From the NCBI GenBank assembly GCA_045646145.1, contig JAZRKE010000027.1, forward strand, positions 1-12,581: a stretch of DNA of 12,581 nt. Direction: 5' to 3'. How positions within the stretch are numbered: the stretch's first letter is position 1; every line of letters begins with the position of its first letter. This stretch comes from SIG565 sp045646145. Its GTDB lineage: Bacteria; Bacillota; Clostridia; Oscillospirales; Acutalibacteraceae. Shown piece by piece: positions 5,234-12,581 of this stretch. Below the pieces are notes generated by a model. The model was not told the DNA's origin. It ran no database searches and saw only the letters and a list, made by a program, of their open reading frames with translations. The position numbers were made by a program, and so were the translations under genes.

Positions 5234-5821
5234 TTAATTTGTTATTTTTGGGAACACTCCACAATCTTTACAAAAAGAAATTCTTTCATTAATTCTATGA
5301 CAACAAGGACAAACCCAACTGCCGCTTTCTTCAAGCTTAATTGTCATATTATTAAATTTGCTAAACTTTTTCTCTCTTTTCCTTTTAGTGTTCATATTAA
5401 ATAAGACACCCAAAGCCACAAAAAACATAGTAATTCCTATTATTGAAATGATTTCCAGTACAGTTGCTTCGTTTGCGATATTAATTAAAAAAATCAAGCA
5501 CCAAATTGCAGGAAGAAACCATAAGGAACCGAATCCATATTTAAATAGCGGTAAAAAAATCAATCCTACCTTAAGTTCATTTGCCTTTTCAACGGCATAT
5601 TCTTCGCACCATTCCAAATATCTTTCTCGGTTAGGGTGTTTTACTGTTCCTTTTTCTTCCTTTTCTTGTATGGCCTTTCTACAAAAAAAGCATACACCGT
5701 TTTCTAAAGATATAGATTCTTTACCACAAAGCAAACACTTTTCGGAAGCCTTTTTTGTTTCCTCTTCTTCAAAATTAGAATAATCAAATTGCGGAATATA
5801 TTCTTCATTATTTTTCTTCAA
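5234..5821 (-). CDS. Two-helix membrane protein with N- and C-terminal zinc-ribbon motifs
   Basis: Unrecognised 195-residue protein. The acidic N-terminus is followed by a zinc-knuckle pair, CLLC (Cys29/Cys32) and CFFC (Cys44/Cys47); two hydrophobic segments at about 85-115 and 121-141; a basic stretch (TKRKREKK, 145-152); and a C-terminal ribbon with CPCC (Cys171/Cys174) and CKDCG (Cys184/Cys187). Eight cysteines in four CxxC pairs suggest two structural zinc sites on the same side of the membrane. It is the last gene of the purD-purL-glyA-fhs operon, 14 bases after fhs, followed at once by a terminator. Its start appears to be TTG (5821-5819) with AAGGAG ten bases upstream; no ATG is available nearby. 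The link to purine or folate metabolism is positional only. Confidence 0.7.
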   Translation of the reverse strand: MKKNNEEYIPQFDYSNFEEEETKKASEKCLLCGKESISLENGVCFFCRKAIQEKEEKGTVKHPNRERYLEWCEEYAVEKANELKVGLIFLPLFKYGFGSLWFLPAIWCLIFLINIANEATVLEIISIIGITMFFVALGVLFNMNTKRKREKKFSKFNNMTIKLEESGSWVCPCCHRINERISFCKDCGVFPKITN

Positions 5822-5831
5822 ATCAATATCA

Positions 5832-5837
5832 CTCCTT
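5832..5837 (-). promoter_or_regulatory. Ribosome binding site supporting the TTG start of the zinc-ribbon gene
   Basis: AAGGAG (5837-5832) shares two bases with the fhs stop codon TAA (5838-5836) and lies ten bases before TTG at 5821-5819. The overlap suggests that ribosomes finishing fhs could feed directly into this gene. An in-frame ATT four bases from the site is less plausible. Confidence 0.5.
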
Positions 5838-7512
5838 AGAATAGTCCTGTAATTTTACCTGTTTCATCAACATCTATTTTCTCAGCTGCAGGAACTTTCG
5901 GCAGTCCCGGCATTGTGAGAATATCGCCCGTCATAACAACGATAAAGCCGGCACCGGCTGAAACCTTTACATTTTTAATAGTAACCGTAAAGTTTTCGGG
6001 AGCTCCCAGCAGTGCGGGATTATCTGAGAAACTATACTGTGTTTTAGCAACACAAACGGGAACCTTATCGAAACCGAGTTCGGTTAATTTTTCAATCTGC
6101 TTTTTAGCATTCGGGGTAAGGGTAATTCCCTTTCCGCCGTAAACCTTGCGAACAAGTGCCTCGATTTTTTCTTCTATAGTGGTATCAAGTTCATAAGCAA
6201 ATGTAAAGTCGCCCTTTTCTTCTTCGCAAAGGCGAACTACCTCTCGTGCGAGTTCCACACCGCCGTTGCCACCATCAGCCCAAACGGTTGAAAGCACGGT
6301 ATTAACACCGAGTTCCTTACATTTAGCGATAATGAAATCAATTTCATTATTTGTATCGGTCGGGAAGCGGTTAACGGCTACCACACAGGGCAGCTTATAA
6401 ACATTTTTAATATTTGATACGTGGCGAAGTAAATTGGGTATACCTTTTTCTAGAGCTTCAATATTCTCAGTACTGAGTTCGGTTTTAGCGAGTCCGCCGT
6501 GCATTTTTAATGCACGTACCGTTGCAACAACTACTACTGCAGAGGGTGTAAGACCTGCCATACGGCACTTGATATCAAGGAACTTTTCAGCGCCTAAGTC
6601 AGCACCAAAGCCTGCCTCAGTGATGGTATAATCACCCATTTTAAGCGCTAACTTAGTTGCCATTACCGAGTTGCAGCCGTGTGCAATATTTGCAAATGGT
6701 CCGCCGTGAACAAAGGCAGGGGTGCCCTCGAGAGTTTGAACTAAATTCGGCTTGATAGCATCCTTTAAAAGCGCTGTCATAGCGCCTGCGGCTTTAAGCT
6801 CACCGCAGGTAACGGGCTCATCATTATAATTATAAGCCACAATTATGCGGGAAAGTCTTTCCTTTAAATCGGTAATAGAGCTTGAAAGGCAGAGCACCGC
6901 CATAATTTCACTCGCAACCGTTATATCGAAACCGTCCTCCCTCGGTACACCGTTTGCCTTACCACCCATACCGTCAACAACGAAGCGAAGCTGACGGTCG
7001 TTCATATCAACACAGCGCTTCCATGTGATTTTGCGAACATCAATACGGAGTGCGTTACCCTGCTGGATATGGTTATCGAGCATTGCTGCGAGGAGATTGT
7101 TAGCCGCTCCTATTGCATGGAAATCGCCTGTAAAATGAAGGTTTATATCCTCCATCGGCACAACCTGTGCATAACCGCCACCAGCAGCGCCGCCCTTAAC
7201 ACCGAAAACGGGACCTAAAGAAGGCTCTCTGAGCGCTACGGTTACGTTCTTTCCTATCTTCTTCATACCGTCGGCAAGACCGATTGTGGTGGTGGTTTTA
7301 CCCTCACCCGCAGGGGTGGGTGTAATAGCGGTAACAAGAACTAACTTACCGTCTTTTTTGGTGCTGTCATCTAAAAGGGATAAATCAATTTTTGCCTTGT
7401 AATTACCGTACTGCTCAATGTATTTTTCATCTACACCCGCAGCCTTAGCAATTTCCTTTATATGCTGCATTTTAGCGCTCTGGGCTATTTCAATATCACT
7501 TAAATATGCCAT
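5836..7512 (-). CDS. fhs: Formate-tetrahydrofolate ligase
   Basis: Cytoplasmic enzyme that joins formate to tetrahydrofolate using ATP, making 10-formyl-THF. This feeds the two formyl-transfer steps of purine synthesis and, in acetogens, the Wood-Ljungdahl methyl branch. The 558 residues match the family's usual length. Visible motifs are the nucleotide-binding loop TPAGEGKTT (66-74), the conserved EPSLGPVFGVKGG block followed by AAGGGYAQV (about 96-117), and TGDFHAI (about 128-134). The start is taken as ATG 7512-7510, six bases after AGAGGTG. The GTG at 7521 lies inside that ribosome binding site and would give an unusual MFK extension. The gene is 12 bases downstream of glyA, whose stop codon overlaps the ribosome binding site. 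Its position beside glyA and purL argues for a biosynthetic rather than acetogenic role here. Confidence 0.97.
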   Translation of the reverse strand: MAYLSDIEIAQSAKMQHIKEIAKAAGVDEKYIEQYGNYKAKIDLSLLDDSTKKDGKLVLVTAITPTPAGEGKTTTTIGLADGMKKIGKNVTVALREPSLGPVFGVKGGAAGGGYAQVVPMEDINLHFTGDFHAIGAANNLLAAMLDNHIQQGNALRIDVRKITWKRCVDMNDRQLRFVVDGMGGKANGVPREDGFDITVASEIMAVLCLSSSITDLKERLSRIIVAYNYNDEPVTCGELKAAGAMTALLKDAIKPNLVQTLEGTPAFVHGGPFANIAHGCNSVMATKLALKMGDYTITEAGFGADLGAEKFLDIKCRMAGLTPSAVVVVATVRALKMHGGLAKTELSTENIEALEKGIPNLLRHVSNIKNVYKLPCVVAVNRFPTDTNNEIDFIIAKCKELGVNTVLSTVWADGGNGGVELAREVVRLCEEEKGDFTFAYELDTTIEEKIEALVRKVYGGKGITLTPNAKKQIEKLTELGFDKVPVCVAKTQYSFSDNPALLGAPENFTVTIKNVKVSAGAGFIVVMTGDILTMPGLPKVPAAEKIDVDETGKITGLF

Positions 7513-7518
7513 TTTAAA

Positions 7519-7526
7519 CACCTCTT
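7519..7526 (-). promoter_or_regulatory. Ribosome binding site that sets the fhs start at 7512
   Basis: AAGAGGTG (7526-7519) precedes the ATG at 7512 by six bases. It contains the upstream in-frame GTG (7521-7519), which therefore is unlikely to be the start, and it shares two bases with the glyA stop TAA (7527-7525). Confidence 0.6.
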
Positions 7527-8760
7527 AATAGATAGGGAATTTAGCGCAAAGTTCCTGTACCTCGCGGCTTACCCTCTCTTTATTACCTTCAAAGTCATTA
7601 ATAATATCGGCTATCCAACCGGCAATTAAATCCATTTCAGCCTCTTTAAAGCCTCTGGTTGTAACGGCAGGACTACCGAGCCTTACACCGCTTGTAATAA
7701 AGGGGGAAAGGGGCTCGCCGGGAATAGTATTTTTATTGGCGGTAATGTGAACTTCATCAAGCCTCGCTTCGAGTTCCTTACCTGTAATGCCTGTGCCAAC
7801 AAGTTTTAAGAGCATTAAGTGGTTATCGGTACCGTCGGATACAATTTTGAGGCCTCTCTTTTTAAGACCCTCGCAAAGTGCGGCGGCGTTTTTAATTACT
7901 TGCTTTTGATATTCCTTAAATTCATCGGTAAGTGCTTCGCCGAGTGCTACCGCCTTAGCGGCGATGATGTGCATTAACGGGCCGCCCTGAACGCCCGGGA
8001 AAATGGCCTTATCAATTGCCTTTGCATATTCCTCTTTGCAGAGAATAAGTCCGCCTCTGGGGCCTCTTAAAGTCTTATGTGTAGTTGTTGTTACAACATC
8101 CGCATATGGCACTGGAGACGGGTCAAGTCCTGCTGCTACAAGACCTGCAATATGGGCAATATCCACCATTAAATAGGCGCCTACCTTATCACAGATTTCT
8201 CTGCAACGCGGAAAATCGATAATTCTCGAATATGCGCTAGCGCCCACAACTATCATTTTCGGCTTGCAGTCTAAAGCTATGCGCTCCATCTCGTCATAGT
8301 CTATAGTTTCGGTTTCTTTATTGACACCGTAAGGTACAATATTAAAATACTTACCCGAAATGTTAACCGGGGAACCATGAGACAGATGTCCTCCCTCGGA
8401 TAAATTCATACCCATAACGGTATCTCCGGGGTTGAGTAATGCGAAGAACACCGCAAGATTTGCATTGGCTCCCGAGTGGGGCTGAACATTTGCATGGTCT
8501 GCACCGAAAAGCTCACAAGCTCGCTTTCTGGCAATTTCTTCAACCCTGTCTACATGCACACATCCGCCGTAATAACGTTTGCCCGGATAGCCTTCGGCGT
8601 ACTTGTTGGTAAGTACGCCACCGGCTGCAAGTAATACAGCCTTTGATACAATATTCTCGCTGGCAATCAGCTCAATATTGTGTTGCTGACGAGACAGTTC
8701 ATCACTGCACGCGGCATAAACCTCATTATCATAATTTTTAAGTTCATCAAAAAAATTCAT
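7525..8760 (-). CDS. glyA: Serine hydroxymethyltransferase
   Basis: PLP enzyme that interconverts serine + THF and glycine + 5,10-methylene-THF. It supplies glycine for the PurD step and one-carbon units for purine and thymidylate synthesis. The 411 residues are normal for bacterial GlyA. Visible are the SENIVSKAV substrate-site region (34-42), the YYGGCVHVD motif (63-71), HSGANAN (95-101), DIAHIAGL (200-207) with the PLP-contacting Asp200 and His203, and TTTTHKTLRGPRGG (224-237) with Lys229 as the Schiff-base lysine. The start ATG has GGAGGA four bases upstream, slightly close. The gene sits 12 bases after purL and 12 bases before the fhs start, so all are one transcript. Nothing is missing or unusual in the catalytic residues. 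Confidence 0.98.
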   Translation of the reverse strand: MNFFDELKNYDNEVYAACSDELSRQQHNIELIASENIVSKAVLLAAGGVLTNKYAEGYPGKRYYGGCVHVDRVEEIARKRACELFGADHANVQPHSGANANLAVFFALLNPGDTVMGMNLSEGGHLSHGSPVNISGKYFNIVPYGVNKETETIDYDEMERIALDCKPKMIVVGASAYSRIIDFPRCREICDKVGAYLMVDIAHIAGLVAAGLDPSPVPYADVVTTTTHKTLRGPRGGLILCKEEYAKAIDKAIFPGVQGGPLMHIIAAKAVALGEALTDEFKEYQKQVIKNAAALCEGLKKRGLKIVSDGTDNHLMLLKLVGTGITGKELEARLDEVHITANKNTIPGEPLSPFITSGVRLGSPAVTTRGFKEAEMDLIAGWIADIINDFEGNKERVSREVQELCAKFPIY

Positions 8761-8772
8761 ATTATCCTCCGA

Positions 8773-11700
8773 TTACTTGAAATATTCTACAGCACTTTTG
8801 AACATCTTGATATCATATTCACCCGGAACATTTTTATAAAGCCCTGCACCGATGCGCTCACTATGTCCCATCTTACCAAAAACTCTACCATCGGGGGAAG
8901 TAATACCCTCAATGGCATAAACGGAATCGTTGGGGTTGAAGTGAATATCACTTGTCGCGTTGCCCTGTAAATCAACATACTGGGTAGCAATCTGTCCGTT
9001 CTCAGCGAGTTTTCTAACTAATGCCCCGTCAGCAATAAAGCGGCCTTCACCGTGAGAAATCGGAACTGAATAAATATCTCCAACATTAGTATTCTTAAGC
9101 CACGGGGATTTATTTGAAGCAATTCTTGTTCTTACAATCCTTGACTGGTGGCGTGCAATGGTATTAAAAGTAAGTGTCGGGCAGGTTGCATCTGTATCGA
9201 TAATCTTTCCGTATGGCACAAGACCGAGTTTTATAAGCGCCTGGAAACCGTTACATATACCGCACATAAGACCGTCGCGATTTTCAAGTAAATCAGTAAC
9301 GCCCTCTTTAATTTCGGCGTTGCGGAAAAATGCCGTTATAAACTTACCGCTGCCATCAGGCTCATCGCCGCCCGAAAATCCGCCCGGGATAAATATCATC
9401 TGTGAATTTTTCAGTTCTTCAGCAAAGTTCTGAACGCTTCTTGCGATTCCGTCAGATGAAAGGTTGTTAATAACCAAGATTTTTGGCTCTGCCCCTGCAT
9501 CGCGAACAGCCTTTGCAGAATCAAATTCGCAGTTAGTGCCCGGGAAAGCAGGAATAAGCACCTTCGGTTTTGCTACCTTGATACTCGGTGTCGGATAAGA
9601 CTTAGCGTCATATGAAAAGTTTTCCATCTGCTTTTCATTATTCTCTATATTACAGCTATAAACACTCTCAAGCTTGTTTTCATAAATGCCGAGAAGTTCG
9701 TCTAATTTTAGGCTCTCATCACGGAATGTAATAGAACCGTCATCTGTTACAGTACCGACTGTAATTGCGCCCTCAATATCCTCGGCAGTTTCAATTAAGA
9801 AGCCACCGTAATGATAGCCGAATATAGCGGATACCGACATATTATCGTCGAATTTAAAGCCAAGTGAGTTACCGAAAGCCATTTTCATAACAGCCTCGGC
9901 AATACCACCAAGACCCAAGGTGTAGCAGGAAACTGCCTTGCCAGAGCGCAACGCCTTAGTTACAGTATTGTAAACCTTTAAGAGTGATTCGGTTTTTGGT
10001 AATTCATTTTCATCATATATAGGGGCTAAAAGCTGTACCCTATTGCCCGCCTTTTTGAATTCGGGCGATACAACATCCCCTGTTTTACCTGTTGTAACGG
10101 CGAAGGAAACGAGTGTTGGCGGAACATCTAGGTCCTCGAATGAGCCACTCATAGAGTCCTTACCGCCAATAGAGCCGATTCCGAGCTCAAGCTGAGCCTT
10201 GAATGCACCCAGCAATGCAGCAAGAGGTTTACCCCAACGCTGAGCATCTTTTCTGGGACTCTCAAAATACTCCTGAAAGGTTAAATATACGTCCTCAAAA
10301 GAAGCACCTGTAGCAATCAGCTTACTTACCGATTCAACAACAGCTAAATATGCGCCGTGATAGGGAGATGCCTCCATAATAAACGGATTGTAGCCCCAAG
10401 CCATATAAGAACAATCGTCGGTATGTTTTTTCTCGACCGAGATTTTCTGCACCATAGCCTGAATGGGTGTTAACTGATTTTTACCGCCAAATGGCATAAG
10501 CACTGTGCCAGCGCCAATGGTTGAGTCGAAGCGTTCAGAAAGGCCACGCTTTGAGCAGATGTTAAGGTCATCGGCAAGGGCTTTATAGTTTTCACTAAAG
10601 CCGCCCTCAACCTTGGTATTATAGTTAATCGGTGCCTTGGGTGCTATATCAATATGTTTATCTGCACCGTTGGAATTTAAGAATTCACGGGAAATATCAA
10701 CTATTTTCTTGCCGTTCCAGTTCATAATGAGCCTCGGCTCTGCCTTAATTTCGGCAACCACAACAGCCTGAAGATTTTCATCATTAGCAAGAGATAAAAA
10801 TGCGTCAATATTTTCCTTTTCAATTACAACGGCCATTCTCTCCTGCGATTCACTGATTGCAAGTTCAGTACCGTCAAGTCCCTCGTATTTTTTTGGAACT
10901 GCATTAAGGTTGATTTCAAGTCCGTCGGCAAGTTCTCCTATTGCTACCGATACACCACCTGCACCAAAGTCGTTGCAGCGCTTAATCATACGGGTGGCAG
11001 TTGGGTTACGGAAAAGTCGCTGAAGCTTTCTTTCTTCCGGAGCATTACCCTTCTGCACCTCGGCACCGCAGGTTTCAACCGACTGCATATTATGTGCTTT
11101 AGAAGAACCTGTTGCTCCTCCGATACCATCTCTACCTGTAGAGCCACCGAGCAGAATTACAACGTCTCCGGGTGAGGGTACCTCACGGCGCACATTCTCT
11201 GCCGGTGCCGCCGCTATAACTGCACCGATTTCCATACGCTTTGCCGCATAGCCGGGGTGATAAATTTCATCAACAATACCTGTAGCAAGACCTATCTGGT
11301 TGCCGTAAGAGGAATAGCCTGCAGCAGCAGTTGTTACAATCTTACGCTGCGGCAATTTACCCTTAATAGTCTCACTAACGGGCTTTAACGGGTCAGCCGC
11401 ACCTGTTACCCGCATAGCACCGTAAACATAGGCTCTGCCTGAAAGCGGGTCGCGTATAGCACCGCCGATACAGGTTGCAGCGCCACCAAAAGGCTCAATT
11501 TCGGTAGGGTGGTTGTGGGTTTCGTTTTTAAAGAGAAGTAACCAAGGCTCAGTTACACCGTCAACCTCAACATCGATTTTAACGGTACAGGCATTGATTT
11601 CTTCCGATTCATCCAATTTTTCAAGTTTGCCCTGTTTCTTTAAGTATTTAACCGCAACTGTTGCTAAATCCATAAGACAGATAGGTTTAGTGCGACCAAG

Positions 11701-12462
11701 TTCTTTACGAACTTTTAAATAATCTTCATAGGCCGACTGCAAAAGCTCATCCTCAAACTTAACGCTGTCAATAACGGTTAAAAATGTAGTATGGCGGCAG
11801 TGGTCGGACCAATATGTATCTATCATACGGATTTCGGTGATGGTGGGATCGCGATCTTCGGACTTAAAATAGTTCTGACAGAATTCAATATCGTCAGCAT
11901 CCATGGCAAGACCGTATTTCTTAACAAAATCTTCAAGCCCACTTCTATCTAACTTGTTAAAGCCTATAAGGGTCTCAACCTCGGTGGGAATGCTGAAATC
12001 GGCCCTTAAGGTAGTATAGGTGTCTAAGGTTGCCTCACGCGACTCAACAGGGTTGATTACGTATTTTTTAATCTCTGCTATGTCGCTGTCGGTAAGCTGA
12101 CCGTAAAGCACGTAAACCTTAGCAGAGCGAACCGTAGGTCTGTCGCCTTTTGAAATAATCTGAATACACTGAGCGGCAGAATCAGCGCGCTGGTCAAACT
12201 GACCGGGCAGATATTCGGTTGCGAAAACATATCCACCGTCAGCATCAATACTATCAGTAACAATATCGAGCTGCGGCTCGGAAAATACCGTACTCTTAGC
12301 GTACTCGAAAAGCTCGGCTGAAATATTTTCAGCATCATAGCGGTTAATTACGCGAACACGCTTCAAATTTTTAATTCCTAAAAGCGAGGTTGCCTCATTA
12401 TAGAGCGCACGCGCCTCAAAGGAATGTTCCTTTTTCTTTTCAACATAAACTCTGTATACCAT
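8773..12462 (-). CDS. purL: Phosphoribosylformylglycinamidine synthase, single-chain large form
   Basis: Fourth step of purine synthesis: FGAR + glutamine + ATP to FGAM. The 1229 residues combine the PurS-like N-terminus, two AIRS/PurM-type halves and a C-terminal glutaminase, parts that are separate PurS, PurL and PurQ proteins in Bacillus. Seen in order: DTYWSDHCRHTTF (215-227), FKNETHNHPTEIEPFGG (311-327), GGSTGRDGIGGATGSS (439-454), NDFGAGG (497-503), SIGGKDSMSG (764-773), then the class I amidotransferase domain from about 966 with FPGTNCEF (973-980), GICNGFQ (nucleophile Cys1070) and ISHGEGRF (His1137, Glu1139). All three triad residues are present. The ATG (12462-12460) overlaps the purD stop as TAATG, with GGAGG seven bases upstream. 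Length and order fit the clostridial large PurL. Confidence 0.97.
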   Translation of the reverse strand: MVYRVYVEKKKEHSFEARALYNEATSLLGIKNLKRVRVINRYDAENISAELFEYAKSTVFSEPQLDIVTDSIDADGGYVFATEYLPGQFDQRADSAAQCIQIISKGDRPTVRSAKVYVLYGQLTDSDIAEIKKYVINPVESREATLDTYTTLRADFSIPTEVETLIGFNKLDRSGLEDFVKKYGLAMDADDIEFCQNYFKSEDRDPTITEIRMIDTYWSDHCRHTTFLTVIDSVKFEDELLQSAYEDYLKVRKELGRTKPICLMDLATVAVKYLKKQGKLEKLDESEEINACTVKIDVEVDGVTEPWLLLFKNETHNHPTEIEPFGGAATCIGGAIRDPLSGRAYVYGAMRVTGAADPLKPVSETIKGKLPQRKIVTTAAAGYSSYGNQIGLATGIVDEIYHPGYAAKRMEIGAVIAAAPAENVRREVPSPGDVVILLGGSTGRDGIGGATGSSKAHNMQSVETCGAEVQKGNAPEERKLQRLFRNPTATRMIKRCNDFGAGGVSVAIGELADGLEINLNAVPKKYEGLDGTELAISESQERMAVVIEKENIDAFLSLANDENLQAVVVAEIKAEPRLIMNWNGKKIVDISREFLNSNGADKHIDIAPKAPINYNTKVEGGFSENYKALADDLNICSKRGLSERFDSTIGAGTVLMPFGGKNQLTPIQAMVQKISVEKKHTDDCSYMAWGYNPFIMEASPYHGAYLAVVESVSKLIATGASFEDVYLTFQEYFESPRKDAQRWGKPLAALLGAFKAQLELGIGSIGGKDSMSGSFEDLDVPPTLVSFAVTTGKTGDVVSPEFKKAGNRVQLLAPIYDENELPKTESLLKVYNTVTKALRSGKAVSCYTLGLGGIAEAVMKMAFGNSLGFKFDDNMSVSAIFGYHYGGFLIETAEDIEGAITVGTVTDDGSITFRDESLKLDELLGIYENKLESVYSCNIENNEKQMENFSYDAKSYPTPSIKVAKPKVLIPAFPGTNCEFDSAKAVRDAGAEPKILVINNLSSDGIARSVQNFAEELKNSQMIFIPGGFSGGDEPDGSGKFITAFFRNAEIKEGVTDLLENRDGLMCGICNGFQALIKLGLVPYGKIIDTDATCPTLTFNTIARHQSRIVRTRIASNKSPWLKNTNVGDIYSVPISHGEGRFIADGALVRKLAENGQIATQYVDLQGNATSDIHFNPNDSVYAIEGITSPDGRVFGKMGHSERIGAGLYKNVPGEYDIKMFKSAVEYFK

Positions 12463-12581
12463 TATTTAGCCTCCAAAGCTTTTTTGCCAATATCGTGGCG
12501 GTAATAAGCATTATCAAAATGCACCTTATCTACTATTTTGTATGCGTCGGCAATAGCACTCTGCAAAGTATCTGCAACGGC
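12462..12581 (-). CDS. purD: Phosphoribosylamine-glycine ligase, C-terminal 39 residues only
   Basis: Partial gene cut by the right edge of the window. The visible tail ends with HFDNAYYRHDIGKKALEAK, which matches the characteristic PurD C-terminus (pattern F-x-N-x-YYR-x-DIG-x-x-AL). PurD joins glycine to phosphoribosylamine, the second step of purine synthesis. Its TAA stop (12464-12462) overlaps the purL ATG by one base, so the two are likely translationally coupled. The glycine it uses is made by GlyA, encoded two genes downstream. Confidence 0.85.
   Translation of the reverse strand, partial: AVADTLQSAIADAYKIVDKVHFDNAYYRHDIGKKALEAK

Noticed and set aside
5358..5783. A 141-codon plus-strand frame opposite the zinc-ribbon gene
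   Set aside because: It is longer than a usual shadow, but the minus-strand frame carries four ordered CxxC pairs, a ribosome binding site and an operon position, while this one shows none of these.
5915..6631. Plus-strand frames opposite fhs
   Set aside because: They are antisense to an unmistakable fhs gene and lack translation signals.
7513..7521. GTG at 7521 as the fhs start
   Set aside because: It lies inside the Shine-Dalgarno of the ATG at 7512 and would add residues not usual for the family.
8680..9433. Plus-strand frames of 96 and 91 codons opposite glyA and purL, and a 67-codon minus-strand frame at 8787-8990
   Set aside because: They overlap well-supported genes in other frames and have no ribosome binding sites or recognisable motifs.
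11513..12338. A plus-strand frame at 11513-11722 and a minus-strand frame at 12078-12338 within purL
   Set aside because: Both are out-of-frame shadows of the purL coding sequence.
1..12581. CRISPR array, tRNA or rRNA genes, and a purine or THF riboswitch
   Set aside because: No regularly spaced direct repeats, tRNA cloverleaf or rRNA motifs were seen. The gaps inside the purine operon are too short for a riboswitch; if there is one, it lies upstream of purD outside the window.

Overview
The window looks like chromosomal DNA of a low-GC Gram-positive anaerobe of the Clostridia, most likely a gut Ruminococcaceae/Oscillospiraceae-type organism. This rests on AAGGAG/GGAGG-type ribosome binding sites, SigA-like promoters, a single-chain clostridial-style PurL, formate-tetrahydrofolate ligase in a purine operon, and a protein with N-terminal bacterial Ig-like (Big_2) domains. 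The taxonomic call is inference; no rRNA or tRNA gene is present.

Left part (1-3080), AT-rich and accessory in character. Bases 1-364 hold hairpins, two terminator-like structures, a minus-strand promoter and ribosome binding site for a gene that starts just outside the left edge, and a possible short coding remnant. Then, on the plus strand, come a 547-residue protein with two Ig-like domains and a GHSMGG lipase domain but no visible signal peptide (365-2008), a 130-residue four-helix membrane protein (2018-2410), a leftover C-terminus of a second, divergent lipase (about 2452-2631), and a second small membrane protein (2634-3032) resembling the first. The layout is [lipase + small membrane protein] twice, with the second lipase almost entirely deleted. 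It is closed by a terminator at 3049-3080. A toxin/immunity-like or lipase/partner cassette is the most interesting hypothesis here; it is inferred from arrangement only.

Middle part (3081-5233). A YwaF/TMEM164-like membrane protein (plus strand, own promoter) converges on an EamA/DMT-family transporter (minus strand). Their stop codons overlap inside one perfect 32-bp palindrome that serves as a two-way terminator. A stretch with a possible coding remnant (5000-5182) and another terminator follows.

Right part (5234-12581), minus strand, more GC-rich: a tight operon read right to left as purD (C-terminus only in the window), purL, glyA, fhs, and a small membrane protein with two zinc-ribbon motifs. 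PurD and PurL act in de novo purine synthesis. GlyA and Fhs supply one-carbon tetrahydrofolate units, including the 10-formyl-THF used by the pathway. Spacing is between -1 and 14 bases throughout, and the operon ends in a strong terminator directly after the zinc-ribbon gene. The operon promoter, and any purine riboswitch, would lie to the right of the window.
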